Source of the DNA: Sphagnum compactum
Lineage: Eukaryota > Bryophyta > Sphagnopsida > Sphagnales
Length of the DNA stretch: 64,000 nt
Reading direction: 5' to 3'
Assembly (NCBI GenBank): GCA_965153455.1
Contig: OZ234496.1
Coordinates: 15,616,304-15,680,303 of the forward strand
Both the position numbers and the translations under genes were made by a program. How positions within the stretch are numbered: position 1 is the first letter of the stretch; each line of letters opens with the position of its first letter. The notes under the pieces are model-generated. The model had not been told where the DNA came from. It worked only from the letters and a program-made list of their open reading frames with translations, and made no database searches. This document shows positions 60,538 through 64,000 of the stretch, in pieces.

Positions 60538-62403
60538 CTAGCTCTTGGCTTCATAAAAAATTCCACATTGCAAGGTATGTTTTATGTACCTCAGTATGCG
60601 CCTCACTGCATCCAAATGTGGCTTTCGTGGTGTTTGCATGAATTGACTCACCACTCCAACTGCGTAACTCAAATCTGGCCTTGTGATGGTCATGTAAATC
60701 AAACTCCCCATTATGCATCTATACATAGTGGTATCCTCCACGAGGTCTCCTTCATGTGCACTCAACTCCACATTTTGCTCCAATGGAATTGAAATGGGTT
60801 TACAACCCGTCATCCCATATTCGGACAATTTGTTCAAGGCATATTGCCTTTGTAGTAACCATATCCCTTTCGGGGAATGGATTACCTCAATGCCGAGGAA
60901 ATAACGCAACTCTCCCAAATCCTTCATCTCAAACTTTTGCTTCAAAAGCTTCTTCAAATCAGAGATGTCTGCATCACTATCTCCTGTGATAATCAAGTCA
61001 TCAACATAGATGACTATGACTACAATCCCATGATCTGTCTTTTTCACATATAGTGAAAAATCTGCATTGGATGTTTGAAATCCACTTGTGACAAGATACT
61101 GACCTATCTTGTCTGACCAAGCTCTAGGTGCTTGCTTCAAGCCATACAAAGCTTTCTTCAACCTACAAACCAAATTAGGATGTATTTGGTCCACATAACC
61201 TGGTGGTTGTTCCATGTACACTTCTTCCTGTAAATCTCCATGAAGAAAAACATTCTTTACATCCATTTGATGTAAAGACCATCCTTTTGTTGCTGCCATA
61301 ACAATGATTGCTCTTACAGTTGTCATTTTGGCAACTGGACTATAGGTCTCCTCATAGTCTATGCCATACATTTGGGCATAACCTTTGGCAACCAATCTTG
61401 CTTTGTATCTGCTCACAGATCCATCTGCATTGTGTTTGACTTTGTACACCCATTTGCACCCAATTACTTTCTTGTCTTTTGGTAAAGCTACCAATTCCCA
61501 AGTAGCATTCGCATCCAAAGCCGCCATATCTTCATTCATGGCATTGTCCCACTTAGGATTTCCAACCGCTTGTTCAAAACAAGTGGGTTCAACCTCTTGT
61601 ATAACTCTCACCATGTATGCGTAATGATGAGCTACAAAACCATCATATGTGAGTCTTTGTACAGGGTACTTGACTCGTGTGGATCTTCGTACTCCAATGT
61701 TGTTGTCAGGTGTTTTCAAAGCTTTCTTGACCATCCGAGCTCCAGGAGTAGTAATTGAGGTGATTCTTGATTCTTCACCCTCACTCTTCTCTGACTCACG
61801 TGATTCACCATCTACATGAAAATTTCTAGATGATGTTTGTGAACTACCATGTACAATGTTTGAAGATCTTAATCTTCCTGTCCATGGAGTGCTGCTGGAC
61901 CCACTAATTGAAGACTCTTGTGGTCCACTAATTAATTGTGATTCTTGTTCCACATTTGATGAAACATCACCATTTTTAGCTTCTTCATCTTCTGCTACCT
62001 TCAATGGTGAATACCAACTAGCCATCTCATCAAACACAACATCTCTACTCACTTGCAACTTCCGAGTGGAAGGGCTGAAACATCTATATCCCTTTTGTTC
62101 TGAGGAGTATCTAATGAAGATACATTTCTCAGCTTTTGGGTCTAGTTTTGATCTCTTCTCATCAGGATCATGCACGTATGCAATGCAACCAAACACTCTG
62201 AGGTGTGAAACATCGGGTTTCTTGCCTGTGAATTTTTCTTCAGGTGTCATGCCATGAACTACCGCTATGGGTGTTCGATTTATGATGTAGACTGCAGTTG
62301 CTACCGCTTTAGCCCAAAAGTAATCTGGCAAATTCTTCTCATTCAACATGGCACGTGCTATTTCTGCAATGTGCCTGTTTTTCCTTTCAGCAACTCCATT
62401 CTG
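60538..62403 (-). pseudogene. integrase C-terminus and reverse transcriptase of the copia element
   Basis: The 603-residue frame (62349-60538) is the best preserved gene of the window. It starts in the integrase (MLNEKNLPDYFWAKAVATAV, GKKPDVSHLRVFGCIAYVHD). It passes a serine-rich linker and continues into RT: WELVALPKDKKVIGCKWVYK, ARLVAKGYAQMYGIDYEETY and the catalytic IYVDDLIITGD. Both RT aspartates are intact. A TAG at about 62404 cuts it off from the integrase core; the expected codon there is Gln, consistent with CAG to TAG. Confidence 0.93.
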
Positions 62404-62781
62404 CTATGGGGAATAACTACATGAGTACTTCTTTTGAATTCCATGCTCCTTCAAGTACTCACTGAATTCATTTGAAAAGTACTCTCCCCCTCCATCGGAC
62501 CTTAGGCACTTGATGCTCACACCTTTCTCCTTCTCCACCATTGCTTTGAAATTCAAAAAATGTTGAAACACTTCACCTTTGTGTTTCATGAAGTAGACCC
62601 ACACCTTCCTTGTGTGGTCATCAATGAAACTCACGTAGTACTTGCATCCTCCAATGGATTTTGTCTTCATGGTCCACACATCTGAGTGGATCATTTCCAA
62701 AGGTTTGGAACTTACATGAGTTGTTTGAGCTGGGAAAGGATGCCTAGCTTGCTTCCCCAATTGGCATGCTTCACAAACCTC
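62404..62781 (-). pseudogene. integrase core of the copia element
   Basis: The frame includes CEACQLGKQARHPF, IHSDVW (first Asp), SFIDDHTRKVWVYFMKHK and LRSDGGGEY (second Asp). The catalytic Glu sits in NGVAERKNR just after the TAG. All three catalytic residues are thus present, but a TAA before CEAC and the TAG after SYSP prevent a continuous product. Confidence 0.9.
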
Positions 62782-63350
62782 TTACATCACCTCTTCTGCT
62801 CCAAATTTGGGAAGACCTCCAACAAGTTTTTGTTTTTCCATGAGCTTAAGACGATGGAGATTAACATGACCAACTCGCTTGTGCCAAATTCCAATGTCTC
62901 TAGCTCCTTTTCCATGTGTGAATAACATGGAATTCACCTCAGGCATGTTCACATCCAAGGTGAACATTCGTCCATTCCTTTCCCCTTTTGCAATCAATTT
63001 GCCTTGGTTCTTCATGTCTTCCACAAAACATCCATTTGGGTTGAATGTCACCTGTAAACTTTGTTCCACCATCTGGCCTACGGAGACCAATTGTTTTGTT
63101 ATGGTTGGAACATGAAGTACATCTTTCAGGTACTTTGTTTGCCCATCTTCCATGGACAATGGCACCTTGCCAATTTGTGTGATGGGATGTGTAGTGTCAT
63201 CACCAGTTTCCACAAACCCTAGTGTCTTCAAATCCTTTGCGTCTCTAAACCATTCTCCATGGCTAGTCATGTGGTTTGAAGCTCCAGAGTCCACATACCA
63301 GACATTGTTGTCTTATACACCTCCTACCATTGAATTTGCCATGTGCTGCA
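62782..63350 (-). pseudogene. protease and integrase zinc region of the copia element
   Basis: The frame begins at MDSGASNHMTSHGEWF, with the catalytic DSGA preceded by a TAA a few codons upstream (GGV, stop, DNN). It continues through LKDVLHVPTITKQLVSVGQM and the integrase N-terminal histidines IGIWHKRVGHVNLHRL. It ends at a TAA after EEVM. Confidence 0.88.
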
Positions 63351-64000
63351 TCACAAACAGTTGTTCATCACCTTGATTGCTAGTTGATGCATGATTCCCT
63401 TGTTGCAACTTTCCATTTCGTGCATCATGCTCCCTTTGATAACAGTTATTTGCCATGTGCCCAGGTTTCCTCCAGTAGTAGCAATTTGAATCGTTATTTC
63501 GTTGTTGACCTCGATGACTTCCACCACGACCTCCACGACTTCCTCGACTTCCTCTTCCTCCAAAGTTTCCTCGTCCACCTCCATGAGCTTGACTTTCATG
63601 TTGTTAATGTCCACCATGCGAGCTTCCGGGTCGACCTCGAAATGAGGTTTTACCACCTCTGCCTCTACCTCTATTGGTATTTGAGTAAAAAACACTTTCT
63701 TGTGATCCTCCATTGGATGAAGAACCAACAATTCTCATCTCTTCACTTATAAGTAGTGTTATTAAGTCTTGGAACTTGGGAAATGTTTCTCGAACTACAA
63801 TTGAGGTACGGAACTGACTATAGTATTTTCCAAGTCCATTTAAGGTCACGGCCACTAAATCTTCATCATCTACAGGGGCTCCTATAGATGCAAGAGCATC
63901 TGCAAGGTTTTTCACCTTTGTAGAATAGTCATTGATGTTCATCTTGTTTTTCTGTAGATTATGCAACTCTTGCTTGAGCTGCATTTTGCGGGCTTGTGTA
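63351..64000 (-). pseudogene. gag of the copia element (partial at the window edge)
   Basis: The frame from 63984 carries a UBN2-type copia gag (LKQELHNLQKNKMNINDYST, LVAVTLNGLGKYYSQFRTSI). A TAA at about 63604 is followed by an Arg/Gly-rich stretch. The zinc knuckle then reads CYYWRKPGHMANNC: the second Cys of CX2CX4HX4C is Trp (TGC to TGG). The N-terminus is beyond the window. Confidence 0.88.

Larger units (their letters stand above)
59734..64000 (-). mobile_element. Ty1/copia retrotransposon, 3' part
   Basis: Only the 3' LTR (59734-60046) and most of the internal region lie in the window; the 5' end is beyond 64000. The order gag, protease, integrase, RT, RNase H on the minus strand defines Ty1/copia. 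Several stops show it is dead. Confidence 0.93.

Overview
The window is nuclear DNA from a land plant with a repeat-rich genome. The evidence is plant-type Ty3/gypsy and Ty1/copia retrotransposons, initiator-tRNA-Met primer sites, a TNP2-type CACTA transposon, intron-containing plant gene fragments and a plastid-like scrap. The lineage cannot be fixed from this sequence. I see no intact host gene, no rRNA, no tRNA and no CRISPR array. Almost everything recognisable is transposon, in several nested layers.

Main layout. A tandem array of roughly 300-bp units (2035-2364, resuming at 44098-44760) was split by a minus-strand gypsy element, here called A (2365-44097, LTRs about 1.16 kb). Three later insertions enlarged A. 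(i) A 27.6-kb CACTA transposon (14523-42094) sits in its gag; it has 14-bp perfect terminal inverted repeats and a TAA target duplication. (ii) A chromodomain gypsy element, B (2567-7300), sits in its left LTR with TTTAA duplications. (iii) A solo LTR of the B family (8148-8966) sits in the same LTR with GTGAT duplications. Removing the three insertions rejoins the left LTR and gag, and removing A rejoins the tandem array.

The CACTA element is the most interesting object. It has an AGTTGCAT-rich subterminal zone and, on the left, about ten 109-bp units with a 436-bp higher-order period. A decayed TNPA-like gene lies on the minus strand (16.4-23.7 kb) and a TNP2 transposase gene on the plus strand (29.9-36.1 kb) with frameshifts and three amber codons. 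Between and beyond these lie pieces that look like captured host genes: a GH3 beta-glucosidase (24.99-25.35 kb), the N-terminal dehydratase part of a UDP-rhamnose synthase (37.96-38.74 kb), three exons with introns of a UBC8-type E2 (39.82-41.21 kb), and an unidentified conserved-looking fragment (19.03-19.45 kb). Two long-armed hairpins lie inside it.

Right part. After the tandem array come AT-rich DNA, a plastid-like fragment (46.08-46.32 kb), a 2.9-kb element with 655-bp inverted arms and a nested small insertion (47157-50029), a strong palindrome, a very AT-rich block (50.66-52.56 kb), a 98-bp tandem repeat, a decayed coding region of unknown family (57.7-59.4 kb, minus) and the 3' part of a decayed Ty1/copia element (59734 to the window edge, minus).
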